A DNA stretch of 7,043 bases from a candidate division SR1 bacterium (GCA_002746475.1 PDOX01000047.1:1-7043); one strand, 5' to 3'. Shown: positions 1 through 6,927, counted from the stretch's first letter. Translations and numbers: made by a program. The notes: generated from the letters alone by a model not told the origin.

Positions 1-140
1 CAAAGAGGGGAATGAAACGTTTACACATGGGAGTACTCTCCTTTGCTAAAGGAGAGGGTAGGAGAGGATTCTCTACAGAGAGGTGTGTGTAACTTTAGAG
101 AAAAAGTGAGGTGAGGAGTAAGGGGTGGGGATAAATTTGT
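1..140. repeat. Possible interspersed intergenic repeat (cut by left edge)
   Basis: This stretch is strikingly rich in G and A compared with the AT-rich DNA that follows. It contains a hairpin with arms at 36-44 and 48-56 (ctctccttt / aaaggagag, 3-base loop). After it come further AGGAG/GAGAGG words and a G-run tail (aggggtgggg, 121-130). From memory it resembles the 'ctcctttgctaaaggagaggg' repeats scattered between genes in many bacteria. Frame 1 stays open under code 25 from base 1 to a TAA at 223-225. That translation is rich in Arg and Gly, shows no recognisable domain, and ends just before the next gene's start, so I judge it non-coding. No second copy lies in the window, so the repeat call rests on resemblance only. 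Confidence 0.4.
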
Positions 141-170
141 ATACCATATTCCATTTTTTTATAAAAAATA

Positions 171-201
171 TTGACATTTGATACTAAAAAAATTTTATAA
201 A
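171..201 (+). promoter_or_regulatory. Putative sigma70-type promoter for the 230-880 gene
   Basis: A perfect -35 hexamer TTGACA lies at 171-176. Candidate -10 hexamers are TATAAA at 196-201 (19-base spacer) or TTTATA at 194-199 (17-base spacer). Transcription would begin roughly 20 bases before the ATG at 230. The surroundings are very AT-rich, so the -10 is uncertain while the -35 is a good match. Confidence 0.5.
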
Positions 202-229
202 ATAAATTTATTCATTTACTTATAAAAAA

Positions 230-880
230 ATGCAGACAAAAGATATTATGATGCTTGGTATGTTTGTTCCAGCTGTAGTATTTTGAAAAGGAAATTTAGA
301 AAAATGAGTTAATGACACGATTGCTTATGAATTATTAAATACCAAAAACAGACAAGAAATTGTAGTAGATACACAAAACAAAGTAGAAGATACATTTAAT
401 CCAAAAGAGATAGAATATATTCATATGATTTTAGATAATGCAGATAGTCCCCTTTGGAAGCTATTGCTCAGACTTGAAAAATCTGATAAAATTAAAAAAT
501 ATATAGAAAAAAATTGAGTAGAAAATTTTATAAATGAGCTTTATCCAATTTATTTAAAAGTACAAAACAATCCTGAAGAATTCGAAAAATTTTTAAAGTA
601 TCATTATAATATTACTAGTCCAGAGTTGCAAAATTTAGTAGAAAAACATTTCTTTAAAAGAGAAGAAATAAAAGAAAAAAAAGAAGAAGATATTAATTCT
701 TTAAAAGATATTATTATTTTATTCTTAACGATTGCTATATGATTTTGGGGAATAAGGACGATAGTACAGGTCAGTAAAATTGTAAAGGATAAAGAAAAAC
801 AACGAGATAAAATACGAGATGAAATAAGAAAGGACGATGAAGTAAGACAAACAAGGATGAAAAATAGATTTAAAATATAA
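230..880 (+). CDS. Hypothetical single-pass membrane protein with basic C-terminal tail
   Basis: The reading frame encodes 216 aa under code 25, with four internal TGA codons read as Gly (residues 19, 26, 96, 171), and ends in TAA. I do not recognise the family. Residues 6-19 are hydrophobic and could be a signal peptide. Residues 20-158 form a hydrophilic, largely helical, Lys/Glu-rich region. Residues about 161-181 form a clear membrane segment. Residues 184-216 form a highly charged tail (many K, R, D, E) that probably lies in the cytoplasm as a helix. If the N-terminal signal is real, the middle region is outside the cell, anchored by the C-terminal helix. The ATG is preceded by an A-rich stretch with no Shine-Dalgarno site. 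The gene is monocistronic, with its own promoter-like site and a terminator 57 bases after the stop. Under the standard code it breaks at residue 19, so ordinary gene callers would miss it. Confidence 0.75.
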
Positions 881-936
881 AAGAACTAGTACTATTCGTA
901 ATACAGTAAAAATAAAACTAACTAAAATTCACCAAG

Positions 937-972
937 AAAAAGAGCTACTGAAATTTTCAGTAGCTCTTTTTT
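937..972. terminator. Bidirectional intrinsic terminator
   Basis: An 11-bp perfect stem (agagctactga at 941-951, tcagtagctct at 957-967) encloses a 5-base loop. It is flanked by AAAA on the left and TTTTT on the right, so a U-tract follows the stem on both strands. It sits between the convergent ends of the 230-880 gene (stop at 878-880) and rsmG (stop at 991-993) and can terminate both transcripts. Confidence 0.9.
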
Positions 973-990
973 AGAAATATAAAATATACA

Positions 991-1596
991 TTATGTTTTT
1001 TTAATCACATAAATCACCCTCTGAATATCTCATTCAAATAATTGGTAGGTATGTTTTTTTTCTAGTGTTAAATGATATTTTTTTAGCAGTTTCATCATCG
1101 CATCATATTCTTCAGGATTTGCTTGTTTGTACAAGATAAAACATCCTCAAGTTTTTAGTAGAGGAGTCGCCCAAGCGAAGAGTTTATCCACATAGCCCAC
1201 CGCCCTGGCAGAAATATAATCAAATGATGCTTGGTATGCTTTCTTACTCGCGAAATTTTCTATTCTTCCTCGCAAAACCTTTGCATTACTAAGATTTAAT
1301 GCATCAATAAATCCATTGACCGTATCAACTTTTTTTCTCCTCGCATCAATTCCGTGAAATGTGACCTCAGGATTGGTGATAGCAAGAGGGAGAAGGGGAA
1401 AACCACCTCCTGTACCAATATCACAAAATTTCTTCCCTGCAGGAAGTTTTAATATTTTATTGAGTTCTAGACTATCTTGGATATGTTTAATCTTGATCCC
1501 CTCTAAATCTCTAATCGCCGAAAGATTAATCTGTTGATTTTTTTCTTGAAAAATCTGTGCTAATTGTTCTAATTTTTTTTGATTAATATTTTGCAT
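991..1596 (-). CDS. rsmG: 16S rRNA (guanine527-N7)-methyltransferase RsmG (GidB)
   Basis: RsmG transfers a methyl group from S-adenosylmethionine to N7 of G527 (E. coli numbering) in the 530 loop of 16S rRNA; loss of the enzyme gives low-level streptomycin resistance in several bacteria. The protein is 201 aa. Family signatures are visible in order: the NLSAIRD...HI-DSL segment (residues 24-43), the SAM-binding loop DIGTGGGFP (59-67), the acidic region near GIDARRKK (82-89), SARAV (129-133), and PLLKTGG followed by a C-terminal strand ending in RVIYVIKK. The first TGA comes at codon 150. Standard decoding would stop there and lose the last 52 residues, including the conserved GG and terminal strands; reading TGA as Gly restores the normal length and the conserved ending. 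A second TGA is Gly189. The gene lies 60 bases downstream of the CBS gene on the same strand and may share its transcript. No Shine-Dalgarno site is visible. Confidence 0.93.
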
Positions 1597-1656
1597 ACTA
1601 TTTTTGTAATGTGATAATAAAACGATAATGTTGAGATGATAAATAAGAAATATTTT

Positions 1657-2406
1657 TTAGTGCATAACAAAACTATCAATAATCGCGGTATCACTTGAAG
1701 TAATAATTCCTAACGGCTTTCCATTTTTCAATCCATGCTTAGTAATGATGACCATCCCAAGATGTTTGTGCCCCTTTTTTAGAGAGGTAAACAGACGATC
1801 AATTTCGTAAATACTTTTGTCTTCACGGACAAAAATCACGTGTTCACTATCTTTGAATAATGGTACATCTTGGATCAAAATATTTTCCCATTCAGCTTTT
1901 TTTTCAAAATTTTTCACAATCCACATAAACAATTCTTCTATCATAATTACGCCTAAAAAGACGTTATTTTGATACACAGGGATTGTGCTATATCTCTGCT
2001 TGTCTAACGATTCTACCAAAGTTTTTAGTGTCGCATCAGCTTGAATAGTGAAGACCTCTTTTTTGAAAATTTTTCCACATTGTGGGGGTTGTTTGATAGC
2101 ATTAGCATATCTCTCAAGTTGCTCGATAGCATGAGGGGTAGGAATGACATAACTATGTCCATCCAGTTTGATTCCATGGGTGATCTGGTTTCTCACCTCT
2201 CAAAAATATTTCAACTGATACTGATGTAATTTCACAAACCGAGAAATGCTGTACTCTCCCTTGATGAGCTGTTTTATCTTTTCATTATAGGGAATAAATC
2301 ATTCCAATGCTAACACTTTATCAAAATGCTTGTCTATCTGATTAAAGAGTGCCAAAAAGGTAATTATTGATTCTTCTTGGGTTTCTATATTTTCTAATTT
2401 TTCCAT
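1657..2406 (-). CDS. HEPN-like domain fused to tandem CBS domains
   Basis: The protein is 249 aa, starts at the ATG at 2404-2406 and ends in TAA. Residues about 1-105 are helical and end in EVRNQITHG; R72-N-x3-H77 fits the Rx4-6H signature of HEPN domains, which are often RNases or nucleotidyl-binding helical bundles. Two CBS motifs follow: residues about 112-165 (KEVFTIQADATL...YSTIPVYQNNVFLGVIMIEEL) and about 177-247 (ending KPLGIITSSDTAI). CBS pairs usually bind adenine nucleotides and act as energy sensors, so the likely design is a ligand-regulated HEPN module; this is inference. Two TGA codons (residues 36 and 69) lie in the N-terminal part. Under the standard code only a 179-residue piece starting at a GTG (2194-2196) is seen and the HEPN-like part is lost. 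I see no toxin-antitoxin partner next to it; neighbours are rsmG downstream and divergent secF. CBS call firm, HEPN call moderate. Confidence 0.82.
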
Positions 2407-2464
2407 AATGTATTATCGTATACAGACAATAAAAAAATATTTTAAATATTTAAAATACAGTCTA

Positions 2465-2492
2465 AGTATACTGGTTATGGAAAATAAAGCAA
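2465..2492 (-). promoter_or_regulatory. Putative promoter for the HEPN-CBS gene (and rsmG)
   Basis: Read on the minus strand, TTGCTT (2492-2487) is followed after 16 bases by TATACT (2470-2465). This would start transcription about 50 bases before the ATG at 2406. The -10 is a near-consensus match in an AT-rich region. With a 60-base gap to rsmG and no terminator seen there, it could drive both genes. Confidence 0.45.
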
Positions 2493-2539
2493 ATTTTTTG
2501 AATATTCTTTAATCCAAAAAAAATAATAATTTTGCATTG

Positions 2540-2596
2540 AAAAAGATATGTCAATTCGTATATATAGTATATATGATATAAAAGACATATCTTTTT
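2540..2596. promoter_or_regulatory. Nested hairpin with U-tract upstream of secF (attenuator-like or promoter-overlapping)
   Basis: Two 13-base arms (aaaaagatatgtc at 2540-2552 and gacatatcttttt at 2584-2596) are exact reverse complements. Inside the loop lies a second hairpin (tcgtatata at 2556-2564 with tatatatga at 2568-2576, one G-T pair, 3-base loop). The outer stem ends in a T-run, as in an intrinsic terminator. It lies 26 bases before the secF start, inside a divergent intergenic region with no upstream plus-strand gene to terminate. It may attenuate secF transcription. Alternatively, TTGAAA (2537-2542) with TATATA (2561-2566) could be the secF promoter itself, in which case the repeat would act as DNA rather than as RNA. 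Confidence 0.5.
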
Positions 2597-2622
2597 TATT
2601 TATTTTTAAAATATATATCCTG

Positions 2623-3603
2623 ATGAAAAGAGAAAATGTAATAGAAAAATCAAAAAGACCTTTTAAAATTATCAAGAATGCATACCTTTGGGTTATTATT
2701 GGAGTTATTGGATTTATATTTGGAATTGGTTTATTCACATTCAATGCTCAATATTCAGAAGAATTTACTGGAGGAGTGAGTTTAACAGTAGAAAATCAAG
2801 TGACTTCAACAGTTGCTGATCAAATAAAAACTGCTTTGACAGAAAAAGGATATAAAGATGTTCAAGTATCTTTAAATACTCAAGAAGAAGGAACTGTGGT
2901 TAAGATTCACACCAGTATTATGAATGATGAAAAAGTTATAGAGTTATCTCAAGATATCAAAAATTATTTATTAACAGCAAATGTAATTACATCACAAGAT
3001 GAGATTCTATCTCAGTCAATTACTGGACCGAGTGTTGGTGCTTATATGCAAAAAACTGCATTTCGAGCATTAGTGGTTGGTTTGTTTTTCATTATCATTT
3101 ATATGTTTATTTCATTTTACAGTGTGAGAAATTATATTTCACCAGGTACACTTGCAGTGATTACTATTGGAACCATGTTGTTTGATATTTCAATTCCATC
3201 ATGAGCATATGGAATACGAATGGCAATAAATAGTACAATCCAAGTTGATACCGTGTTTATTATTGCAATACTGACATGTATGGGATATAGTATTAATGAT
3301 ACCATTATTATTTTTGATAGAATTAGAGAAAATCTTGTAAAATCTAAAAAATTAGATAAGGTAGTATATGGAGAAATCTTTGAAGATAGTCTATGGCAAA
3401 CAATGAGAAGATCTATCGCAACATCAGTTTCTACATTGTTAGTGATTATCTTTATGTTCTTGTTCGGTGCAGGAATGATTCAAACATTTGCATTTGCAGT
3501 AGGAATAGGAGTTATTGCAGGATCATATTCTTCGATCTTTATTGCAGCACCATTGGCATATATTATTACTGGAAAATACAAAAAGGAAAAAAATAGAATT
3601 TAA
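2623..3603 (+). CDS. secF: Protein translocase subunit SecF
   Basis: SecF pairs with SecD in the membrane and uses the proton gradient to help pull proteins out of the SecYEG channel. The protein is 326 aa. It has TM1 at about 20-40, FTGG at the start of the periplasmic domain (48-51), GPSVG before TM2 (135-139), then TM2-TM6. The family hallmark GYSINDTIIIFDRIREN (221-237) and the conserved loop QTMRRSIATSVST (259-271) are intact. One TGA (3202-3204) is Gly194, in the loop before the proton-relay helices; standard decoding splits the gene in two there. The ATG at 2623 puts the usual short basic stretch before TM1. The in-frame ATG at 2548 would add 25 residues translated from the hairpin region and is unlikely. 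No Shine-Dalgarno site is visible. secD is not adjacent. The gene ends in tandem TAATAA and leads a same-strand run of three envelope genes. Confidence 0.95.
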
Positions 3604-3683
3604 TAAACATAATGTATTATTAGTTATAATAATGAATTAAAAAGCGAATATAGTGAGTATTTTATTCTCTTATCCTATAAATA

Positions 3684-4184
3684 ATGCTTGAATATCTAGG
3701 AAATATATTTTGAATTTTCTTTGATGCTCCATTCAAGCTATATCCCATAACGATAGTTTTTCTTGTAGGGGTATTTATTCAAGGGACAAAAGTAATTATT
3801 GATCTTTTTTCATACAAAAAATTTATAGTCTCAAATCTTTTTATTGCAGGAGGTTTCCCATCTTTTCATAGCTGAATTTCTTCTTGTGTGACAACTTTAG
3901 CATTATTGGAATACGGTTTTGATAGTTCTACTTTTGCAATGGCATTTGTTTTTTCTCTACTCTTTTCTTATGATGCAATGCATGTAAGATATCAAGCAGG
4001 ACAACATGCACATTATATCAATAAAATTAGAACAAAGATAGGAGGTATTTTATCAGAAAATGAATATTTTTCAACAAGAGAAAAGCTTTCTGAGAGAATA
4101 GGACATACAATTTGGGAAGTAATCTGATGAATACTTTTCTGAAGTATAATGACATTTATGCTCTATTATTATTTTGTGATATAA
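3684..4184 (+). CDS. Divergent PAP2-family membrane protein (DUF212, YuiD-like)
   Basis: The protein is 166 aa under code 25. It resembles the DUF212 / divergent PAP2 family typified by B. subtilis YuiD. The phosphatase-like signature GGFPSFHSG (56-64) matches the family's GGxPSxHS, and DAMHVRYQAGQHAHYIN (97-113) matches its D-x3-VR-QAG-QA--IN segment. The C-terminal IGHTIWEVIGG (139-149) matches LGH-x2-EV-GG. Hydrophobic segments at about 21-40, 47-80, 83-97 and 145-165 make it an integral membrane protein. PAP2 relatives remove phosphate from lipid phosphates using the Ser/His of PSxHS, but the exact substrate of DUF212 proteins is not established, to my knowledge. Five TGA codons (Gly10, 64, 148, 149, 153), including two in a row, are read as glycine. 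It lies 80 bases after secF and 12 bases before the ftsQ-like gene, so co-transcription with the latter is likely. No clear Shine-Dalgarno site. Confidence 0.85.
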
Positions 4185-4196
4185 AAACAAGAGAGA

Positions 4197-5054
4197 ATGA
4201 TACAATTAGTAAAGCAAAAAAAAATAAAAAGAAAAAAAATAGGGAAAATAGCAAGTAAAACAAGGAATTCAAAAAGACTAAAAAAAACAGAGATATATAA
4301 AATATTTAAAAAACAATATCTAAGTTTTCTTTGACCACTTGTAATTTTGTTATGTATTGTATTCGGAATTACAATTATTCTCGAAAAAACAGTATTAGAT
4401 AGTACAAATTATATAAAAAATATTGAACGAAGTCAAGAAAGTCTGACAACCTATGATAATCCTTATTTGCAAGATGAAGTAGTAAAAACGCTTTCAGGAA
4501 AAAATATTTATAAATTAAACTATTTTGGATATAAAACAATACTCTCTCCGTTGAAGAAAAAATATCCAATTATAGATAAACTCAGAGTGATAAAGATAGC
4601 TCCTAATAGGGCGGCTATACACCTCGATTATATACAACCTGATATTCTTTTCCAACTCCAAAAGAGACTATTTGGTTCTCGAAAATGAAAAATATTAGAG
4701 GTATTTAGTGGAAGTACAATAGCAAAAGATATTTTTACCGTACATCTTCCTTTATATGCCAGTTGAGTTCAAAATATTAATGGAATATTTTATGATATTT
4801 CACAAGAAAAATTACTCAAAGATTTATACCAAATTCATGATGGATTCCCTCAGGCGGAACGTATTGTATATATGCCAGGATCTCAAACAAGTGTTGTTTT
4901 TGTATACAAAAAAAAAGTTTTTATTAATCATGCTCATGATATACAGCAACAGATAAAAACTTTTTACGCATTAGATAAATATTATACTTGATTTGTAAAT
5001 AATTATAGTATTGATCTTTGATCACTTGAAGACTGAGAAGTAATAGTAAAATAA
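4197..5054 (+). CDS. ftsQ: FtsQ/DivIB-like cell-division protein (POTRA-type)
   Basis: The protein is 285 aa. It has a very basic cytoplasmic N-terminus (Lys/Arg-rich, 1-42), a single membrane helix at about 44-62 and a large extracytoplasmic part. After the helix the pattern fits a POTRA domain: LSGKNIYKL (99-107), KKYPIIDKLRVIKIAPN (121-137), then a beta-rich region. The end IDLGSLEDGEVIVK (272-285) resembles the conserved FtsQ ending of the type IDLR...VIVR. FtsQ/DivIB bridges early and late division proteins and interacts with FtsB/FtsL. Six TGA codons are read as Gly (46, 164, 190, 265, 275, 280). Of all the genes here it has the only purine-rich leader that might serve as a ribosome site (aagagaga, just before the ATG). 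Runs of nine, eight and nine A's lie within the gene. Assignment rests on topology and scattered motifs, as FtsQ sequences diverge strongly. Confidence 0.68.
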
Positions 5055-5065
5055 TTGTTTTTCCC

Positions 5066-5150
5066 TTTTTGTCATCCCCTGAGGTTTACCGAAAGATCCA
5101 ATAAACGAGTATAGATTCTTCGCTATGCTCAGAATGACTATTTTTGTCAT
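5066..5150. repeat. Imperfect inverted repeat (REP/MITE-like) with flanking 10-bp direct repeats
   Basis: The segment 5071-5138 starts with gtcatcccctgag and ends with ctcagaatgac. Its two halves pair imperfectly along most of their length (second half reverse-complemented: gtcattctgagcatagcgaa), leaving a loop around 5101-5110. The word tttttgtcat occurs at 5066-5075 and again at 5141-5150, framing it. From memory the second half resembles the 'attcttcgct...gctcagaatgac' intergenic repeats present in many bacterial genomes. It lies between the convergent ends of the ftsQ-like gene (5054) and dnaJ (5186), and the hairpin may serve as a terminator for both. Confidence 0.6.
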
Positions 5151-5185
5151 TAAATATTAACTACTAATAATTAATAATAATCTTC

Positions 5186-6259
5186 TTACTTTGCTTCTTG
5201 CAAAGATTTCCAAAGTTTTTCTTGTTCTTTTGAAAGTTTTTTAGGAATATGGAGTTGAGGAACGAGATATAAATCTCCTTTGCTTCAGAAAATTCCCCCT
5301 TTTCAAAATCCTTTTCCACTGACTTTGATTTTATCTTTTACTTGCAATCCTTTTGGAATCTTAACATTGATTTTTCCTTCTGGGTGCGTAATTTTCATTT
5401 CAGTTCCTAAGACCATATCAAAAATAGAAACAGGAACATTAATATATAAATCTTCTCCCTTTCTCGTATAGCTATCAGAATGTTGTACAGAAATTTTCAA
5501 ATACAGATCTCATGCTTGACCATTTGGTCAGAAACTTCCTTTTTCTGCATATTTCAGATATACACCATCTTTGATTCCAGTAGGAATTTTTACATCAATA
5601 ATTTCTTCTTTATCTACTAAAGGACCTCATGCTAAAACTTTTCCATCTTTTTTAAATATTTTTCCTAGTCCTTGACAGTGTTCACATGCCACTTGTGTCT
5701 GCATAACTCCAAATGGAGTATTGACTTGTTTTACCGTTCTTCCACTTCCTTTACACTGTGTACACGTATCTGTTTCTAATCCTTCTTCTAAGACTTTTCT
5801 CGTGTATTTTACTTTTTTTTCAGTTCCTGTGTATGACTCTTCAAATGAGATGCTAATATGTTTCTCTAAATCAGTTCCAGATTGCTGTCTTTTCCCTCAT
5901 CCAACACCTCCAAATCCAGCTCCTCCTCAGAATACACTTCCTACTAAATCTCCTAAATCCACGCCTCCAAAATCAAATCCTCAACCTCAGAATCCTCCAA
6001 ATTGACTTCCTCAGAAACCTCAACCTCCAAATCCACCAGAAAAACCACCTTTTCTATATGCATCATATTGTTGTCTTTTTTTCTTATCTCCAATTACCTG
6101 ATATGCTTCATTCATTTCTTGAAATTTCTCCTTGTCTCCTCATCTATCAGGATGATGTTTCACAGCAGCAGTCCTAAATGCTTTTTTTATTTCTGCATCA
6201 TCAGAGTTTTCACTTACTCCTAAAATTTTATAATAATCTTTATTTGGGTCAAAATCCAT
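5186..6259 (-). CDS. dnaJ: Chaperone DnaJ (Hsp40) with a reduced zinc domain
   Basis: DnaJ delivers unfolded proteins to DnaK and stimulates its ATPase. The 357-aa protein has a J domain (about 7-70) with the catalytic HPD at 36-38 and [12 protein letters not shown] after it. A Gly/Phe-rich linker spans about 71-122. A zinc domain follows with only two Cys motifs, CTQCKGSG (166-173) and CEHCQGLG (192-199), then C-terminal beta domains containing [10 protein letters not shown] (223-232) and [11 protein letters not shown] (280-290). Canonical DnaJ has four CxxCxGxG motifs. Spacing suggests motifs 2 and 3 (zinc centre II, needed to work with DnaK) remain, while motifs 1 and 4 are gone. Twelve TGA codons are read as Gly (among them 40, 80, 83, 91, 93), many in the linker. 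dnaK and grpE are not in the window. A promoter-like site and a CIRCE-like repeat lie upstream. No Shine-Dalgarno site is visible. Confidence 0.95.
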
Positions 6260-6287
6260 TATGATATTTTTTTACTTCAACATAAAA

Positions 6288-6314
6288 ATAGCACGAAAGT
6301 CGTCTGAGTGATAC
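6288..6314. promoter_or_regulatory. Degenerate CIRCE-like operator upstream of dnaJ
   Basis: Compared with the HrcA operator CIRCE (TTAGCACTC-N9-GAGTGCTAA), the left arm atagcacga (6288-6296) matches 6 of 9 and the right arm gagtgatac (6306-6314) matches 7 of 9, with exactly nine bases between. It touches the putative dnaJ -10 box and covers the expected start of transcription, where HrcA usually binds. The two arms match each other poorly (5 of 9), which weakens the call. hrcA is not in the window. Confidence 0.35.
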
Positions 6315-6341
6315 TATACGAAAAAGCGAAGAAAATGCAAA
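6313..6341 (-). promoter_or_regulatory. Putative dnaJ promoter
   Basis: Read on the minus strand, TTTGCA (6341-6336) or TTGCAT (6340-6335) is followed after 17 or 16 bases by TATAGT (6318-6313), a good -10. Transcription would start near 6305, leaving a leader of about 45 bases before the ATG at 6259. It sits in the 130-base gap after the Nudix gene, where I see no strong terminator, so read-through from upstream is also possible. Confidence 0.5.
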
Positions 6342-6389
6342 TTGAAATAGGAAAAATTTCTTTCTATATATTTTAAGAAGGATAGAGTA

Positions 6390-6917
6390 TTAATTATTTT
6401 CAGTAAATTTAATCATCATAGGGATGTATTCAGGGGCGTTGGAAGTGAATTTTTCAGGATGGTGTTTGAGCATATTGAGGAGCTCAGGTTTGGAAATTCG
6501 CATGATTTTTTCTACTTCTTCCTCTTGGATAGTAAAGGATTCTAATGGTTTATCTGTTTTTGCAATAAATCGCTGACGAAAGTATTTTCTCCCCTTTGTT
6601 TTATAAGTTACTAACTCATGTGGTCATTTTATAAGATTATTTTCAGATAGTTTTCGTCAAATCTCTTCTTCAGATTCTTTTAATATATTATCAAGATAGC
6701 TTTCCCCTTGAGCGTTTGTTCCTGCGACAGCTGGTCATCGTACTCATGGGTTAGATTTCTTTGTAAAAGCTCTTTGAGCTAGTAAGACTTCATTTTTATT
6801 GTTTTCAATCCAAAGCACAGACACTCTATAAATATCTTTCCTATGTTCCACTTCATCTCTGTATTTATGTCAGATAATGTTATCATGTTTATCTACAAGT
6901 ACAATTTTTTCCTTCAT
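6390..6917 (-). CDS. Nudix hydrolase family protein (isopentenyl-diphosphate-isomerase-like subgroup)
   Basis: The 175-aa protein carries a Nudix box at residues 66-88: G66-x5-E72-x7-K80-E81-S82-E83-E84-E85-I86-G87. It has Lys in place of the usual Arg but keeps the metal-binding glutamates. The segment before it (DIYRVSVLWI at 28-37, EVLLAQRAFTKKSNPG at 43-58, GPAVAGT at 61-67) resembles the IPP-isomerase-like Nudix proteins. Such enzymes usually cleave nucleoside-diphosphate-linked compounds; the substrate cannot be named from sequence, and true isomerase activity is not implied. Five TGA codons are read as Gly (16, 58, 61, 87, 98), including the invariant Gly87 of the Nudix box. The start ATG at 6915-6917 follows the preceding gene's stop by 10 bases, so the two are probably co-transcribed. 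No Shine-Dalgarno site is visible. Confidence 0.88.
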
Positions 6918-6927
6918 AATATTACGA

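Noticed and set aside
1..225. Partial protein-coding gene in frame 1
   Set aside because: The translation is Arg/Gly-rich with no domain, the DNA looks like an intergenic repeat, and the AT-rich second half reads like promoter DNA.
2041..2229. Plus-strand 62-residue ORF
   Set aside because: It is antisense to the HEPN-CBS gene, has no family resemblance and no start signal.
2475..2744. Minus-strand 89-residue ORF
   Set aside because: It runs antisense through the secF start and the divergent promoter region, with low-complexity Ile/Tyr content and no family match.
3202..3222. secF as a frameshifted or split pseudogene
   Set aside because: The frame continues unchanged through the TGA, and the conserved motifs on both sides belong to one SecF. 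The TGA is a glycine codon, not a break.
3615..3634. Short hairpin after secF (attatta / taataat)
   Set aside because: The stem is only 7 bp, made of A-T pairs, with no T-run after it; too weak to call a terminator.
5721..6223. Two plus-strand ORFs, one Pro/Thr/Ser-rich
   Set aside because: They are antisense shadows of dnaJ; the proline-rich run is the complement of the Gly-rich linker.
6260..6389. Possible small RNA or tRNA in the gap between dnaJ and the Nudix gene
   Set aside because: No cloverleaf or strong stem could be drawn; the gap is explained by a promoter and the CIRCE-like site.
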